Notes under the pieces: generated by a model
Databases searched by the model: none
Told to the model about the DNA's origin: nothing
The model's input: the letters and a program-made list of their open reading frames with translations, nothing else
In this document: one piece after another, positions 44,510 through 57,058 of the stretch
Layout: each line of letters starts with the position of its first letter
How positions within the stretch are numbered: position 1 is the first letter of the stretch
Source: Taiwanofungus camphoratus
Taxonomy: Eukaryota; Basidiomycota; Agaricomycetes; Polyporales; Taiwanofungaceae
DNA length: 64,000 nt
Reading direction: 5' to 3'
Assembly: GCA_003999685.1 (NCBI GenBank)
Contig: CP021221.1
Span: 2,046,001 to 2,110,000, forward strand
Program-made: the position numbers and the translations under genes

Positions 44510-47500
44510 ATGGTTGCCGCTGGCTCCATCACCGTCGCAGGTCAGCATCCCTTTGTCTCTCGGCTCTTTGAGGCCGGTTCAACCTGTCTGCTTTGCCAGT
44601 CCGCGTCCGCCCACCCACCGCATGGGAAGCTGCCCGACTGCCGCAACCGACTTACGACACTTGTATCCGCGGAGATGGTGCACTCTCTACTCCTGGGAGA
44701 TCCGCGGCCAGCTCCTCTGTTCGCGACGTCATTCAGATAGTCGATGATCGCGTTCTTACTTTTGACCCCGACGAAAAGGATCCTTCACGGGCGTTCGTGG
44801 AGCGCGGTTTCCTGCCTCCAGGAACGAAGCGATACAAGGACAGACGCTTCATATTTGATAGGGTTTTTGATCACGAGGCGCGGCAGCAGGATGTGTATCA
44901 AGACACAGCCAAACCTCTTCTCCCCAACTTGTTGGAGGGTTACAACGCAACTATATTTGCTTATGGTGTGAGTCTTATATGGCATTTTGAGTTTAGATTG
45001 CCTACTTATATTGCGTATTCGGTAGGCCACCGGTTGCGGAAAGACGCATACCATCAGCGGTACCGATGCCGATCCGGGTATCATCTATCTTACCATGGCC
45101 AGCCTCTTTCAACAAATAGAAGACCGAAGGGAAGACAACATCATCGACGTCATTGTTACCTTCCTAGAAATCTATAACGAAGAAATTCGCGATCTACTCG
45201 CTGAGCCCGGCACTCCAGTACCTCGCGGTGGACTGCAAATACGTGAAGACAAGACTGTCAAAGTCGTCGGACTGACTGAGATGCGGCCGACTAGCGCAGA
45301 TGAGGTCAAGGAAATAGTCTTGTTGGGCAACTCGCGTAGGACGCAGTCGCCTACGCACGCCAATGAAACATCTTCACGTTCGCATGCAGTTTTACAAGTT
45401 CATGTCACCCAAGCCCCCCGCACGGCTTCCATCACCGAACAACGTACGATGGCAACGCTCTCTATCATCGATCTTGCAGGCAGTGAACGCGCCGCTGCAA
45501 CGACGAATATGGGACAGCGAATGGTTGAGGGTGCAAATATCAACAAGTCGCTACTCGCCCTAGGAAATTGTATAAATGCCCTCTGCGAAAGTGGTGGTGC
45601 TGTTCGTCACATTCCATACCGCAACAGCAAACTTACACGCCTTCTTAAATTCTCTCTCGGCGGCAACTGCAAGACTGTCATGATCGTCTGCATTGCGCCT
45701 ACCTCGCTGCATTTCGACGATACGCAGAACACATTACTCTATGCCGAGCGCGCAACAAAGATCAAGACGAAAGTGGTTACACGTAATGTGGTGAATGTGG
45801 ATCGTCACGTCGGACAATACGTTGAAGCTATCAATCGCCTCAACCTTGAGGTATCAGAACTCAAGGCAAAACTTGCCGGGAAGCGCGATTCGGAGGCGGA
45901 GAAAGACCGGCGAAAGAGGAAAGAGGCTGCTGTGGAGGTCGAGCATGCAAAGAATGACATGCAGCTCAAGGCAAACCAAATGCAACCATCTATTATAGAT
46001 GGTGCCAGCTGTTCGGGCAAGATCGCGATTGCGGAGGCCAAACTCAAAGTCATACATACTCGTCTAGCTCAACTTGACGCGCAAGCATCGTCTTCCTCCT
46101 TGCCGTCCGATATGGAGGCGGAGCGGGCACTTCTCAAGGCACTTGCAGGGCCAGAGGAGGAGGTGCTGAAAACTCAATCGCCCTTGAAGACACGCGTGCA
46201 GCGGTCGAATAACTCTGACGCGATGTTCGATGCAACCTTACGAGCTGTAAGCGAACGGCGGTCAGATAAACTCGATGAATTCAGCGTTGATAATGTCAAG
46301 CTGGATGCACGGTGGCGCAAGGCTGAAATGGAGCGTGCTAAGGCGGAGGCAAGCCAAAATGTGCTGCGAGAGGCAATAACCAGCCAGGCAGAAGTAGTGG
46401 TAAACCTAGTCGGGGTGGTTAGCAGGTGCACCGTGATGCTAGGCGAGGCCAGTCGGATTTTAGGTACAGCTACCGCAGAGGGACGGGATGGCATGGAAGC
46501 GACTGTCAAAGCCCTCGCTAACTCACTTGGTAGCGTCGCTGAAGGTAACAATGAGGCTTTCAAAGCGTTACTTGGACATTCAATTGCTGCATATGCGGTG
46601 GCGTCCGGTTCCCAAGGGCCGTCTTCCCTTGATAACTTCAAGGGATATCCGTCTACGCTTGGTCTTGGTCGAACGGCATCCGGACCAGTGGTTTCGCAGC
46701 AAGCCAAGGCTAGGGTGTCTAGACGTTCCTCGTCTTATGGATCCTCTGTGGGTTCCCCTCTCCGCAAGGGGCACAAGAGTCCAAGAAAATCTCTACGTTC
46801 AAGTCTTGCACCCGCTTCTCTTCCCTACCGGCGGGTGTCCGACAAGGACAAAGTCAAAAAGAAGGGAGTGCAGTGGAGAGACGAGGCTGGCCAGGGTGAT
46901 ATAGATGACGGAGGATTAGGTTCCGCGGGTGTGGTTATCACGGTAACAACCCCCGACCTCAGTGGTTCTTTGGTCTCTGCACCGGGACCAACAAGTGGCT
47001 CTGCAAGTAAGCGGAACACGCCTGTTGGCGGATCGGAGAGTGAGTGGGAAGATGAGAAAACAGAAGACAGCTTGAATTTCAGCTTCGCCTCCAACCACTC
47101 GCGTGACGCCTCTGTCACGCCCGCCACCGCCAACGCTGTACGGAAGAGACCAAGAGCAAGTAGATTGGATCCAGGGTTCCTCAAATCGAAGTCCAGGAGT
47201 TCAACTCTCGGGAGCCTCGCTGAAGATGACGAAGATTCTGTCGTAAACAACGGGTCCCCGAGACGTGCATCCGTATTGTCAGACCGGAACATGAATCGAA
47301 TACCCTCGCCTGAAGGATCTACCAGCAGCGCAAGCACCATAGGCGCGCTACACATTCCGAAGGGGCGCGACCGCCAGCATGGTAGCCCCGCCAAGCGGGT
47401 ACCGATGACACCTAAACTCGTTGGTATGAGTAAAAGTGGTAGACGGCGGTCAAACATCGGCCCAGTAAGGAGCGACCGACCGCGGAGGCGTTCAAGTATG

Positions 47501-47764
47501 ATACCACAGCTCTCTCCCATGGGTCATGATTCGAACGACCCAGCAAATAGCTCGCATGCCCTGGCCAAAAGCGTTGGAGGGGGCGCACGAAGGGTGCCAT
47601 TCTCTGGCGAACGTTCACCGGCCAAGCGACCAAAGAGGATGTCTTTACTCGCAGTAGCGTCGTCCCGACTTACTGCTTCTGCACGCCTGAAGCTCCCTGA
47701 TGCGAACACTAGTGCAGACATCAGCTTCAATAAAGCAGGATCATCAAAACCGACATGGAGATGA
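44510..47764 (+). CDS. KIP3: Kinesin-8 (Kip3-type) microtubule motor
   Basis: Plus-end motor and microtubule depolymerase of the spindle. Exons 44510-44540, 44600-44967 and 45026-47764 give 1045 residues. The motor starts [20 protein letters not shown]. The P-loop [10 protein letters not shown] is made at the second splice. [13 protein letters not shown] follows, then switch [13 protein letters not shown] and switch [15 protein letters not shown]. The microtubule-binding [14 protein letters not shown] follows, then the neck [20 protein letters not shown] that marks kinesin-8. Beyond it are coiled-coil stretches (residues about 380-560) and a long Ser/Arg/Pro-rich basic tail, likely a second microtubule-binding region. 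The first exon is only ten codons long. Confidence 0.93.
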
Positions 47765-48114
47765 TTTATGGCTTGGCATTGACAGGATCTCCGTAATCTC
47801 GATTTATGATCGTGACCCACGAACCCCTCATGAAGTTCTCACCTTTATATTGCTGTTTGTCGTACTATTTCCTCAGATATACCCTGTCAAACCACTGTTT
47901 ACTAGTAACCTATAATTTAAATATCTTGAATAACTTCTGGTAGAGCTGACATCTTTGTTTGAATGAAAAACTGGTTGCCTTAGCCGAACGGGTGCAAGTC
48001 TAATCATTTTGACTACAAGAAATCAAGAATGAAAGGGCTTGCTCGCTGTAGTCGGAGCCAGACAGGCGATCAATCAAATGAAACGTGCTGCCCAAATACT
48101 TGACGACAATAGGA
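47765..48114. other. Convergent intergenic region between kinesin-8 and the p24 gene
   Basis: 350 bases of A/T-rich sequence between two stop codons; only 3' untranslated regions are expected. Nothing else seen. Confidence 0.5.
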
Positions 48115-48973
48115 CTAGAAGGCACGTTTTACTTCGAAGAAAGACTGAAAGTCAAACTTATTAGTCGATTATCACACATATTAAACGGTGTACAAACCTT
48201 GAGATAATACACCTGCCACGCAACAACCAAGAAGAGGACTACTGCTTGTAGTATTGACCACCATTTCACTCGAGTATTCGTTGACTCTGCTGTGTCTCGA
48301 TGTCTCCTCTCACGTAACGTGATATATTCTTGCTCATCCTTTATGGCTGTAAGACCGTTGGCTAGTGATCGGATTTCTCGCTCAATGGGCGCCACCGTGT
48401 CTATATGCGCTCAGCTCAAGCCCAAGGAGCGAAAATTTGGATATTCACCATCTTCATCGACGTAGATGACACCATGGACATTGAAGCTGAACAATTAGGA
48501 ATTAGGATGCATTTCCGGTGAGACAGTCATAACTTTTTACATACCTGACAAGCTTATCTACAACAGAACTCATCTGGTTTGAGAAGCAGTACTCGTGCCG
48601 ACCATCTTTCTTCGCAGTAATCGAGACAGTCCCTGTACTTTGTTTCAAATGCTTTCCAAGGGCATTGTGGTCCGGGTCAGCGAGCTGGGGCCTGTATGAG
48701 CATACCGGGATTTGTAGGCGTACTAGACCACGTACCCAGAAGTCAATGTCAAGATGCCCGCCTCCACCGACTTGGTATGTCACAGTCATCTAGGTTGCAT
48801 GAACTCCACAACCGGACGGACATGGCAGAAATGCGCACTTTGTCGTTTATGTGCAGGTCTTCGAAGAAACATTCCTTCTTCCCCGCAGATACCTCAATCA
48901 TATGAGCAGACACAAAAGCTGAAAGCGTGAGTAACAGAGAGACCCAGAGCAAGAGAAGGCTCTGAGGTTGCAT
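48115..48973 (-). CDS. EMP24: p24 family COPII/COPI cargo receptor, p24-beta (Emp24/TMED2) type
   Basis: Type I membrane protein that cycles between ER and Golgi as a cargo receptor. The ATG at 48973 gives a clean signal peptide (MQPQSLLLLWVSLLLTLSAF). The GOLD domain follows: KKECFFEDLHINDKV, TVTYQVGGGGHLDIDFWV and HEYCFSNQMSSVVDKLV, then FNVHGVIYVDEDG. A coiled coil reads EIRSLANGLTAIKDEQEYIT then LRERRHRDTAESTNTRV. The membrane segment is WWSILQAVVLFLVVAWQVYY, followed by the short tail LKSFFEVKRAF with the FF and KR sorting signals for COPII and COPI. An upstream in-frame ATG at 49015 would add 14 residues before the signal peptide and is less likely. About five exons. Divergent from RanBP1. 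Confidence 0.88.
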
Positions 48974-49184
48974 GATGGAGAGGACAGCAGGACCGAGCAA
49001 CGAATGCGACCGCAAGCCTTGCTGTGCGATCAGTTAATCGGACTTAGGTATCCGGGGTCCTTCAATCCTGAGCCAATTGGGCAGTGGGTCTGGTCAAAGA
49101 ACCACGCGACTGTACTTTCCATCTTTCTTCACTTTACTCTTCTGACCTTTTGCGACCCATACCCTCATCTAAACTCGTACTGTT

Positions 49185-50074
49185 ATGGCTGAAGCTAGCG
49201 ATGCTCTTGCACCCAGGGTAAGTGTATCCTTTCCAGCAGTCAGGAGAACGCGTAGCGTGCATCGATGCAAAAGATCGCGCTACTCTTTCCCTCGGTCAGA
49301 CGCAAGCTCATACGCACTTCCTCATACAGGAAGAAGAGCATGATCCCCATTTCGAGCCGGTAATAAAGCTCACGGAGCAGGTAGACACCAAGACGCACGA
49401 AGAGGATGAGAATGTGCTCTTCAAAATGTAAGCATCGATCACTTGCATTAATTCCGCAGATAATCATATGCGGTCAATGTATATTTGAACAGGCGCGCGA
49501 AGCTCTTCAGATTCGCAACCGAGACTTCAGAATGGAAGGAGCGCGGGACTGGTGACGTCCGTTTACTTCAGCACAAAGAGACAAAGAAGGTTCGGCTAGT
49601 GATGAGGCGCGATAAGACACTGAAGGTCTGCGCGAATCACGCAAGTAAGTATCGTGGGATTAGGGTCCACTCACGACTCTGATGGATCTATTGCATATTA
49701 TACATATCGTAGTTTCCTCTGACATGCGACTGCAACCCAACATCGGGTCTGACAGAAGTTGGGTGTGGAAGGTAGCCGCAGACTACTCTGAATCTCCCCC
49801 GACATCGGAAACGCTTGCCATTCGCTTCGCAAATGCTGAGAGTAAGCAGCATACCCTACATCATTCGCTCAAAGTCAACTGAGTCAATAATTTACACGCA
49901 GATGCGAGCCAATTCAAAGAAGCCTTTGAAGATGCTCAACGGACTAACATAAGTCTCGCTCCTGCTGCATCTACTTCCGAGGAGAATCAATCTGAGGAAA
50001 CGAAGGATACCGCAGAGAAGAGCAAGGAAGATAGTGAGGCCAAGGAGCAAGCGAAGGAAGAGAAGGAAGAATGA
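49185..50074 (+). CDS. YRB1: Ran-binding protein 1 (Yrb1 type)
   Basis: Cytosolic factor that helps Ran-GTP hydrolysis and releases export complexes. Exon 1 (49185-49217) encodes [11 protein letters not shown]. The next exon starts [20 protein letters not shown]. The Ran-binding domain continues with DENVLFKM, then [49 protein letters not shown] as one block, [20 protein letters not shown] and LAIRFANAE. The tail is Lys/Glu-rich, ends EEKEE, stop at 50072-50074. The [22 protein letters not shown] and SWVW-DY blocks are diagnostic. About five exons, around 200 residues, as usual. Convergent with ClpX. Confidence 0.93.
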
Positions 50075-50323
50075 ATGCATTACACTCATTCATCGCTTTT
50101 CATCACGATATATCCATTCTACCATGTAAGCCTGTGGTACATCTGATAATTTAGATGGAGTCACCCGTAGACACGCAACTCGTTAGTCAGTATGTGGCCC
50201 TGTGATTAAAAGGAGGAAAATTCGGACGCCTGATATCACGGCCCGTCAGACGGTACAATATGGTATATGATATGATACAACAATCCTGGAATACACTGTT
50301 ACACAGACGATCGAAGGAAAAGA

Positions 50324-52713
50324 TCAGGGTCTGTTCTCAGGGTACTTCTGTTCTTCCTCAGCCCATGCTGCCCAAAAAGCAGGTGCTTCGCCTTTTGTCC
50401 AATACAGTGCTGGTTGTTCGCCTCGCGTGACGGCCTCTGTGATGAGGACATGCCGTATTGTCTATGGGAGAAGTGACATTGAGCAATCTCAACCAGGATC
50501 ATTCCCTTGGGAATCGTACCGAACCGCTAGGAAGCGTAACACGAGTTACCATTTATGATAATCATTAGCAAAGACATTGAGTACTCACGGTGCTTCATAC
50601 ATTGGCTCCAGTAATAATGATTCCTAGCCAACATACTTCATCTCGTTCTATATTTATTAGCAGAAAACACGCACCATGATGCCTCTCAGGCCTCTGGCGC
50701 CACCTCCTCTTTCAGCAGCTTTTCGGCAAATTTCGTCTAACGCTGCAGTGGTAAACCTGATCTCGATGCCAGAATACCCAAAGAGAGCAGTGTACTGTGA
50801 AATGAGAGAACCTCTGACTTCTGTGAGAACTCGTCGAAGATCTGACGGGGTCAACGGTGATAAGGTTGTTAAAGAGGGCATTCGAGAAATGAACTCTGGG
50901 ATGAAACTGTCGATGGATGTCTAAGCATGACTGAGTGACTTGAAAGACGGTGTGATATACCCATATTTGATCAAATCTGATAAAAGTCGGCATATTGCCT
51001 TCATCAACACGCACCTGACGAGACAGGAGGTTCGTACCTTCAGGTTCGACATGATCCAAAAAGCTAGGTATAGATCTCTTATTTGGCGTAAAGAACGGCA
51101 TCGAGTTCCCTGCACCTTCTTGTGATGGTGACGACAAATCGGCAGTGAAACCTATCGACTGCAATGAAAATATCCGTCAGTGGTCAGTGGTGTCCATTCA
51201 GAGGTCCAAAACGCATCTCACCCCCTTCACTACCCGACGTTTAATAATGTTCTCTAAGCCTACAAACGCCCCACTAAGAACGAATAAAACGTTGGTTGTA
51301 TCAATGGAGTAGGCGTCTGGCCTCGCTAACGTGTCGAAGAATGTGAGTTTAACTATGACTAATCCTTTAGGTGTATAATCACTTACGACCACCAACATTG
51401 AGACTGCGTTGACCCGCCCTCGAGCGCCCCTCGCCGCCGACAGGTGGTGCCATTACAGGAGAGCCTTTGGCCTGTACTGTGACAGTGGTCCCCTCAATCA
51501 TACGGAGCAGTGCCTGCTGTACCCCTTCGCCTCCTACATCTCGGGTACCCTCAATACCACCACTCCCGACCTTTCTTGCGATCTTATCAATTTCATCGAT
51601 GTAAACTATCCCCATGCTATCGATAGGAGAGCAAGTTATCGCCATTATGTCGATATAGATTGTAGTGATACATACCTCGCTCGATATGGATCCCAATTAG
51701 CGGCTTGAAGCTGCAATGAATTATTAGAACAATGTTATGGATAGGACATCATGGAGCACCTACCAAGCGTTGTATGCACATATCAACATCGTCCCCGACA
51801 TCTGTAACATACTTACTCAGCCTAAAGTCCCGGCCTGTCAAAAGAAATACTGACATCCTGCCTAAGTTTGGCTGCATCGATTATTCTGCCCTTCAACAAG
51901 ACAGACAGAATTCGCATCTTACCTGTGTGAAAGACGTTGCATCGCTCACGGAAAAGGGCACATCGAGGACTTTCGCTAGCGTCTTCGCCAAGAGGGTCTT
52001 GCCTGATATTATATATACATATGTATTTCAAAGACACACACTTAATGTAGATTGTTATGACGCACCAGAACCAGTCGGCCCTCTACGAGCACATGTGAGT
52101 TGTTGATTTCATTCGGTGGAAATAGTGTAACTTACATCACCAAAACGTTGCTCTTCTCAAATAGTGGCGTGGGCTGACAAGGTTGCATAGGCATCGATTG
52201 CAAAGGCAGACGGTGGGGATGGGGATGTATATGGGCTGGAGCGACCCCTAGCCGCGCTGCGCTGCACTGTCACAGACTTGAGTCTGAACACACTTCCAGG
52301 TACTTACGTTCATCTGGCGATTGTTCTACCCAGTCTGAAGTGTCATTATCATTCTCCATGGACGACAAGTTCGCATGCACCCGGTTGTAATGATTGAACA
52401 CGCTTGAGATCGCTGAGCACAAGGCCCAAAGATACATATTCTCACTTACGCAACAGACAACACCTTTTTCGCATTCTCCTGGCCAATCACAAATTCGTCA
52501 AGGTATTGTACTAACTGTGCACCGGGTGGAATGTCAAGTTTCGACCTCTGTCTAACGAGATCGGTAGCAAAATACCTGCCGAGGGGTTGCTAGGCCTGGA
52601 GGTCGAGATAAGAATGGACTTCTTCCGAAGTCATCTTGAGGAACATAATCATAGCGTGGTTGCGTCCGAAGGCTCCGCGTCAGAACACGCCAGTTATGAG
52701 AACGCCATGCCAT
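50324..52713 (-). CDS. CLPX: Mitochondrial AAA+ unfoldase ClpX
   Basis: Hexameric unfoldase of the mitochondrial matrix. The ATG at 52711-52713 opens a basic leader ([20 protein letters not shown]) and [20 protein letters not shown] with TPRQ, joined to [20 protein letters not shown]. Walker A is [17 protein letters not shown]. The pore-1 and [18 protein letters not shown] block follows, then Walker [14 protein letters not shown] and [18 protein letters not shown]. An exon begins [10 protein letters not shown], which carries the ClpP-docking IGF tripeptide. The end is [40 protein letters not shown] with GLRGIM, and [20 protein letters not shown]. No Cys4 zinc-binding domain is present at the N-terminus. 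About 12 exons. Divergent from Cactin. Confidence 0.9.
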
Positions 52714-53008
52714 TATTTAGAAGAAACTGCAAAGTAGCACAAAGACTAGACCAAAAATTACTCCTAGACGTCAGGTGTCAGAGGAGAGAATGATGGGGAA
52801 GTGGGTGTCAGTGCCACACCCCCGCCGTTGGGAGAAACGACGAACAACTTGGAAATGATCAGCGAGCGCCGAACGGTCTTGACGCGTAAGGTGAACTCCT
52901 TACGATAAATAACCGGCATATGCCGAGTTCACTCTTAGCACCGCATCTCATCTCTGCCAGACTCATCGAGTGAGTGGACGCTTCTCGACTTTTGACGGCC
53001 ATTGTAAC

Positions 53009-55479
53009 ATGGCGAGACATCATTCACGATCAGTTTCACCTTCCCCAAGACATCATGATAGGCTTCGAGACAGGGATGACCGAGATAGAAAAAGATACAA
53101 CTATGACGACGAGAACAGGCATTCTCCGCGTCGACCCAGGAGTGAGAGCCGTGACAGCGATGACTACTCGTCAAGACGCAGAAGGGACCGGAGCCATAGC
53201 GAAGAGAGGGACAAGAAGAAGTATGCCTTTTGAGGTATTGTTGTGACGCCTCAGCATGATCTGAATGTTTTGTTTCAGGCGCAAACGCGATAAATCAGCA
53301 GACAGGAAGGCTCGTAAAGCAGAGAAAAAACGGGCCAGAGAAGAAGAAGAGGCCCGTCAGGTGGCTGAATTGAGTGTATACAGTGCTACGGACAACCCTT
53401 TCCACGATGTCAACCTGGGCCAACAGTTCCGCTGGCACAAGAAGAATGAAAAGGAACGGAAGCAAGGCTTGTCGCTCGAAGAGGCGCAAAGAAGGGACGC
53501 CCTGCGACGGCAAGAAGCCAAGGAGGAACTAGAGCGCCTGAATAAGCGACGTGCGGAGAGGGAGGTTGAACAAAGGATCAGGGAAGAAGAGGAAGTGCGG
53601 ATGCAGAGGTTAGCGGAGTCGGCTCAGATGGCTGATTGGTTGGCGAAAGAAGAGGATTTCCAACTGGAGCAAGAGCGGATGCGTGCAGCCATTCGCGTCA
53701 AGGAAAAGAGAGCAAAGGCTATTGATTTCTTGGCCTTGAACTTGCGATATGTCAACCCGCCTGATGAGACTACTGAGCAGGCGGACGATGATGGCCTAGA
53801 AATTGATCTGGACGAGCCTTACAATATCTTTGACGTGAGTTAAATCCGATTCTGTATGATATCCGATGTTGATGCGCTCTACAGAGTCTCTCACCTGATC
53901 AAATAGAAGAACTGCACGATGACATTGAGAAATACCTCAGACTGGAGCAATCTGAAGTTAACATTGAATTTTGGACGGTATGTACTAGCTCAGTCCTTCT
54001 CGACTAATCCTTACTCAGCTTGCAGAATATGATGGTTGTCTGCAAAGATCAATTGGATCGTATCAAGGTCAACAAGCGCCTCGGCGTCGAAGCTGCAGCC
54101 GCGGTTGAAGCCGACATAACGGCACTACTTCAAGGCAAATCCTACGATCATTTAGTCGCGCTACAGAAACAGGTTCAGGCGAAGCTCATAAGCGGTGAAC
54201 CCATAGACGTGGACTATTGGGAAGGTCTGCTGAAAAAGCTGCTCGTTTGGAAGGCAAAGGTCAGTCCCTCATCAATGTCAGGAGAAGCCTCGATTTATAA
54301 GGTCCAATAGGCAAAGCTTAAAGCCTTCCATGAAGTTGTTGTTCGCAACAGACTTGAACAACTCCGTAAGCGACAGCGGGATGAAGCTTTGCAGGCGCAA
54401 GAGGAGCTCCTGGCAGGCGTTGTGAAGTCGGCATCAAGAACAGATGGTCGGAATATAATTCCAGTGGTTGGCAACACAGAACAAGAATCCAGTGCGGCTG
54501 AAGAGATGGAACCATACTACAGGTCGATGAGTCCACAATTGCTGGATATCAGGAACTTGCACTATGAAGAACGGCAGATCGACATTGTAACTGCAAAAGA
54601 GGACCTGCGTGAGCTCGTAAGTTCTCCTTTGACTGTGACCGTAGCGCAAAAACTGTAGCTCATTGCAATGTTGCTAAAAGATGGAGCAACGCCGCTCTGT
54701 GGCTGCTTCTCGATTTGTTCCGAAGAGCGCACAAACACCGGTAGAAATTCAGGATACTGAGGCTCCTAGCGGTGCAGATCTAGCGTCAGAGGCTCTCTAT
54801 CGCGCCGAGGCTGAGCGGGAGCTGGATGAGGAAGAAGAACTCTTCAATATCGAGGAGAACATTGTCAATCCGACTACATATAACTGGGAAGACAAATACC
54901 GACCAAGGAAGCCGCGCTATTTCAACCGTGTACACACAGGTTATGAGTGGAACAAGTATAACCAAACTCATTATGAGTACGTAAATTCCCTAGTCATCAA
55001 ATTGGACGTCGTGTTGACTTCTGATCAGTACGGATAACCCGCCACCAAAAGTTGTTCAAGGTTACAAGGTAAGTGGTCAAGCAACGCTGCATGAAGTAGG
55101 ACTTATCCGTGTCGATAGTTCAACATATTCTATCCTGACCTTATCGACAAGTCCAAAGCACCTACGTACAAGATTGTCAAAGAACCTGGCAACGATGAGA
55201 CAGTCCTGCTGCATTTCAGCGCAGGACCGCCATACGAAGACATCGCATTCAGGATCGTCAATCGAGAATGGGAATTCTCTCACAAGCGGTAGGGAAATGA
55301 TTTACTACTAGGTCTTTTGTCCTCATTCGTTCTTTTGAAATTACCCAGTGGCTTCCGCAGTAGCTTTGATAGAGGCTGCCTCTCGCTTTGGTTCAATTTC
55401 CGCCGCAATGTAAGTCGGTGTGATGTGCTGTTCATCTGATCATCCTACTCACAGACCTTTCTAGTTCTATCGCAAGTGA
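53009..55479 (+). CDS. Cactin, spliceosome-associated protein
   Basis: Nuclear splicing factor. The ATG at 53009 gives MARHHSRSVSPSPRHHDRLR, an Arg/Ser-Asp rich (RS-like) N-terminus. Later exons hold NPFHDVNLGQQFRWHKKNEK ERKQG as one block, a long charged helix, and AKAIDFLALNLRYVNPPDET. Then come EPYNIFDSLSPDQIEELHDD and EFWTNMMVVCKDQLDRI. The C-terminal domain reads YNWEDKYRPRKPRYFNRVHT GYEWNKYNQTHY, then DNPPPKVVQGYKFNIFYPDL. It ends AFRIVNREWEFSHKRGFR, RGCLSLWFNFRRNFYRK, the near-invariant Cactin terminus, with stop at 55477-55479. About nine exons. Full-length by comparison with the family. Confidence 0.93.
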
Positions 55480-57032
55480 AAACGCTGATGGTATATTGAT
55501 TAACTGTTCCGCTTCACGTGCGTACTTTGTATCAGTACAATGTCTCTGGATTGCGATAAATAAGTTTTGTGCGGCATACTGATCATATGTATCCAAGTCC
55601 TTCATTGCACATATTATAGTGACCGGTTATCGTGTTCTTGAGAATAATCAATACACTGCAAGACGGTGCGCGTCGCATGAAGCATAAGACGACATTCATG
55701 GCAGCATACGGAATAATTACTGCATGGATTGTGGTAAGAGGTAGCTAGCAGTGACGAGCATCAGTCCCCGACTCCTTGTGGTGGAAGTGGAAAGTTCAGT
55801 CTAAATAATTCATCTACACTGGACTAGGACCACATTGTGCAACTACGAGTAGGTAGGATTACTCATGATCCCAAACGGTAGAGGGGGCACTGTCGTCATC
55901 TGTTTGCCAGAGTCAGACAATGAAGCTCTCTCTCTATTGACAGAGTGCGACGTTGTCATGCGGCGTAGCACAACTCGCACTTTAGCTTGTCGGTTTGCGG
56001 TGTGTACTTCAAATGAGACTCGGGGGGCAGATCTTTTTTGGGCATTAAATTACACATATCAGGAATGTGCCATCTTGGACAACTTTGGTCCATTTCATCC
56101 TGATTGTGTTATTTGTCTGAACCAAGTATCTCACAATGGGCTTTACAGCTGTAAAATGAGAGAGGTCCAAATCATATACCAGTGAATTTTGTTTGAAAAA
56201 GATGTGAAAAAAAATTGTACTCAATGCTTTTTTTTCAGCTTCATCTCCTTTGGTTCTGCCAGGTTCTGCCCTTCTGGTAATTGTGCCGCCTACTATCATT
56301 TGACCAGTGTTTGAAGATTTCCGTCATTCGATTTTTAGCTCCACAACGACTGGATGGATTGCTCTCGGAGCAGTGTCATTTTGTGGTTATGGATCCTGGC
56401 TACATGGCCATATACTTACATTTCTAATTATTTTCATAGTGAGGTGCCCAAGGACGTTCCGGTGGAGGGGACTAGTGTTTGACGATTTTTCCGAGGAATG
56501 TCACGAAGAGTCACCATACCAAGACAGTGCCGCAATGAAGCTCCGACGTGGCTTTTGGGCATCCGCCTGCAGCATTGCAATGAAGTGCGTCTGCTGGCGG
56601 AGTTCAAATCCAGATTGAGAAAGTGTCACTCTTGCTCATGGATTGTAACGCACAGCGACACATTTACTGCTGTACACTCATTGCTCCCACGATAAGCTTC
56701 GGAAAAATTGGGAGAGTGCATGTTATGTTGTGCTTGAGTTAGACACAAGTGCAGGAACTAAGCGGCCATGGTTTGGGATGAGGTGAGAGGGTAGAAGAAT
56801 GGCGATCGGCCTAATTAATAGATTTTCTGACACTTATATTGAACTTGTTCTCTACACACTCCCTCTCTTTAAAATTGGAGAACACAGTTGTGTTGCATGA
56901 TTTTCTAGACTATTTTAGACACCATCTGATCTTGAGAATATCCCAAGGAGAGTTTGCGATAAGCCATTCTCAAACACTGGGTCCTTCTCAAAGTGGTGTC
57001 ACACGATAGTACACGGCCAAAACGGGCTGGTA

Positions 57033-57058
57033 CCGGAAAATCATAGGACGAAAAGGGT
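57033..57058 (+). repeat. 26-base direct repeat, copy 1
   Basis: Reads CCGGAAAATCATAGGACG then AAAAGGGT. It matches copy 2 at 58486-58511 at 24 of 26 positions. The preceding TA is shared as well. Confidence 0.7.

Noticed and set aside
46825-47520. 231-codon minus-strand frame
   Set aside because: Antisense to the Ser/Arg-rich kinesin-8 tail, no domain.
56590-56620. Possible tRNA B-box-like word (GTTCAAATCC)
   Set aside because: No matching A-box, acceptor stem or cloverleaf can be drawn around it.
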